From a virus: a stretch of DNA of 64,000 nt. Where the stretch lies: IMG/VR virus record IMGVR_UViG_3300017755_003154, positions 20,064 through 84,063 of that record. One strand, 5' to 3'. Position 1 is the first letter of the stretch. The number at the start of each line of letters is the position of its first letter. A program made the position numbers and the translations under genes. Shown here piece by piece: positions 63,721 through 64,000 of this stretch. The notes beneath the pieces are model-generated. The model was not told the origin of the DNA. It saw only the letters and a list, made by a program, of their open reading frames with translations, and made no database searches.

Positions 63721-64000
63721 ATGGCAGATCTAAACAAGTTCGAGAACATGCTCGAAAAACTAGTCAATGAAGATCGCGCTGGAGCAGAAGAATTATTCCA
63801 CGAGATTGTAGTTGAAAAATCAAGAGAAATTTATGAAAACCTACTAGAAAACGATCTAGAGGAAACTGACAAAGAAGTTGAAGAGTCTGATAAAGACGAA
63901 GAAACTAAAGAGTCCACAAAAGATGAGGACACTAAAGAGTCAGCAGACGAAGACTTAGACGAAGCAACTGACGAAGAAGTTGATGAGTCAAGCGACGATG
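63721..64000 (+). CDS. Acidic prohead-core-like protein (gp67 candidate), 3' end outside window
   Basis: 93 codons visible, open to the right edge. The first 40 residues are an amphipathic helix (KFENMLEKLVNEDRAGAEEL) with resemblance to the helical start of T4 gp67. Then follows a highly acidic Glu/Asp/Lys/Ser repeat (DKDEETKEST, DEDTKESADED). Strong GGAG ribosome site and a late promoter upstream suggest high late expression, as for scaffold/core proteins. Position after portal gp20 fits the prohead core cluster 67-68-21-22-23. Family identity remains tentative because only the start is seen. Confidence 0.55.
   Translation, partial: MADLNKFENMLEKLVNEDRAGAEELFHEIVVEKSREIYENLLENDLEETDKEVEESDKDEETKESTKDEDTKESADEDLDEATDEEVDESSDD

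Overview
This is a contiguous piece of the genome of a T4-type myovirus with low GC and tightly packed, often overlapping genes. The assignment rests on T4-family genes recognised directly from their proteins: baseplate wedge gp6, gp25 and gp53, a gp5-like spike with a PAAR tip, late sigma factor gp55, recombination nuclease gp46/gp47, portal gp20, a gp26/PF12322-like protein, and a tape-measure-like protein. The AT-rich composition, the tail-fibre modules, the giant structural protein and the N-terminal-Twitch radical SAM enzymes look like marine T4-like phages (pelagiphage, cyanophage and uncultured marine types). No photosynthesis gene is present and the host cannot be fixed from this window.

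Layout. Positions 1-14,781 (minus strand) are an accessory operon: seven radical SAM genes in two architectures, a QueC-like PP-loop ATPase, a jelly-roll protein with polysaccharide-lyase-like motifs, a 1,103-residue protein (two glycosyltransferase-like domains, a 23-residue repeat array, a methyltransferase-like end), two paralogous DxD glycosyltransferases and small unknown proteins. A near-consensus host sigma-70 promoter on the minus strand (14,802-14,830) lies just upstream, so the cluster can be expressed separately from the structural genes. Positions 14,834-49,596 (minus) are the baseplate and tail-fibre module, read right to left: tail-tube/hub proteins, gp53, hub, gp5 spike with GH19-like domain, CHAP-like hydrolase, PAAR tip, gp25, gp6, a 4,940-residue structural protein, then fibres and two paralogous virion proteins. 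T4-type late promoter motifs (NNTAAATA) precede several of these.

Positions 49,690-54,026 (plus) carry gp55, gp47, gp46, a small protein and a GIY-YIG nuclease-like protein, with two strong sigma-70 promoters. Positions 54,027-54,521 form the only long non-coding stretch. It is unusually rich in GC and in hairpins, and probably encodes a structured RNA of a family I do not recognise. Two Gly/Ala-rich plus-strand proteins follow (54,522-57,367). A minus-strand gp26-like gene (57,588-58,523) ends on a T TTT TTC slippery heptamer that opens into a 76-codon -1-frame extension, beside the divergent tape-measure gene. This is the arrangement of a frameshifted tail assembly chaperone. Portal gp20, two small genes and the start of an acidic prohead-core-like gene close the window.

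Working logic: host RNA polymerase would read gp55, gp46/47 and the accessory operon early. gp55 would then redirect polymerase to the TAAATA-type promoters for the tail, baseplate and head genes. The accessory operon looks like a surface- or macromolecule-modification system of unknown target.
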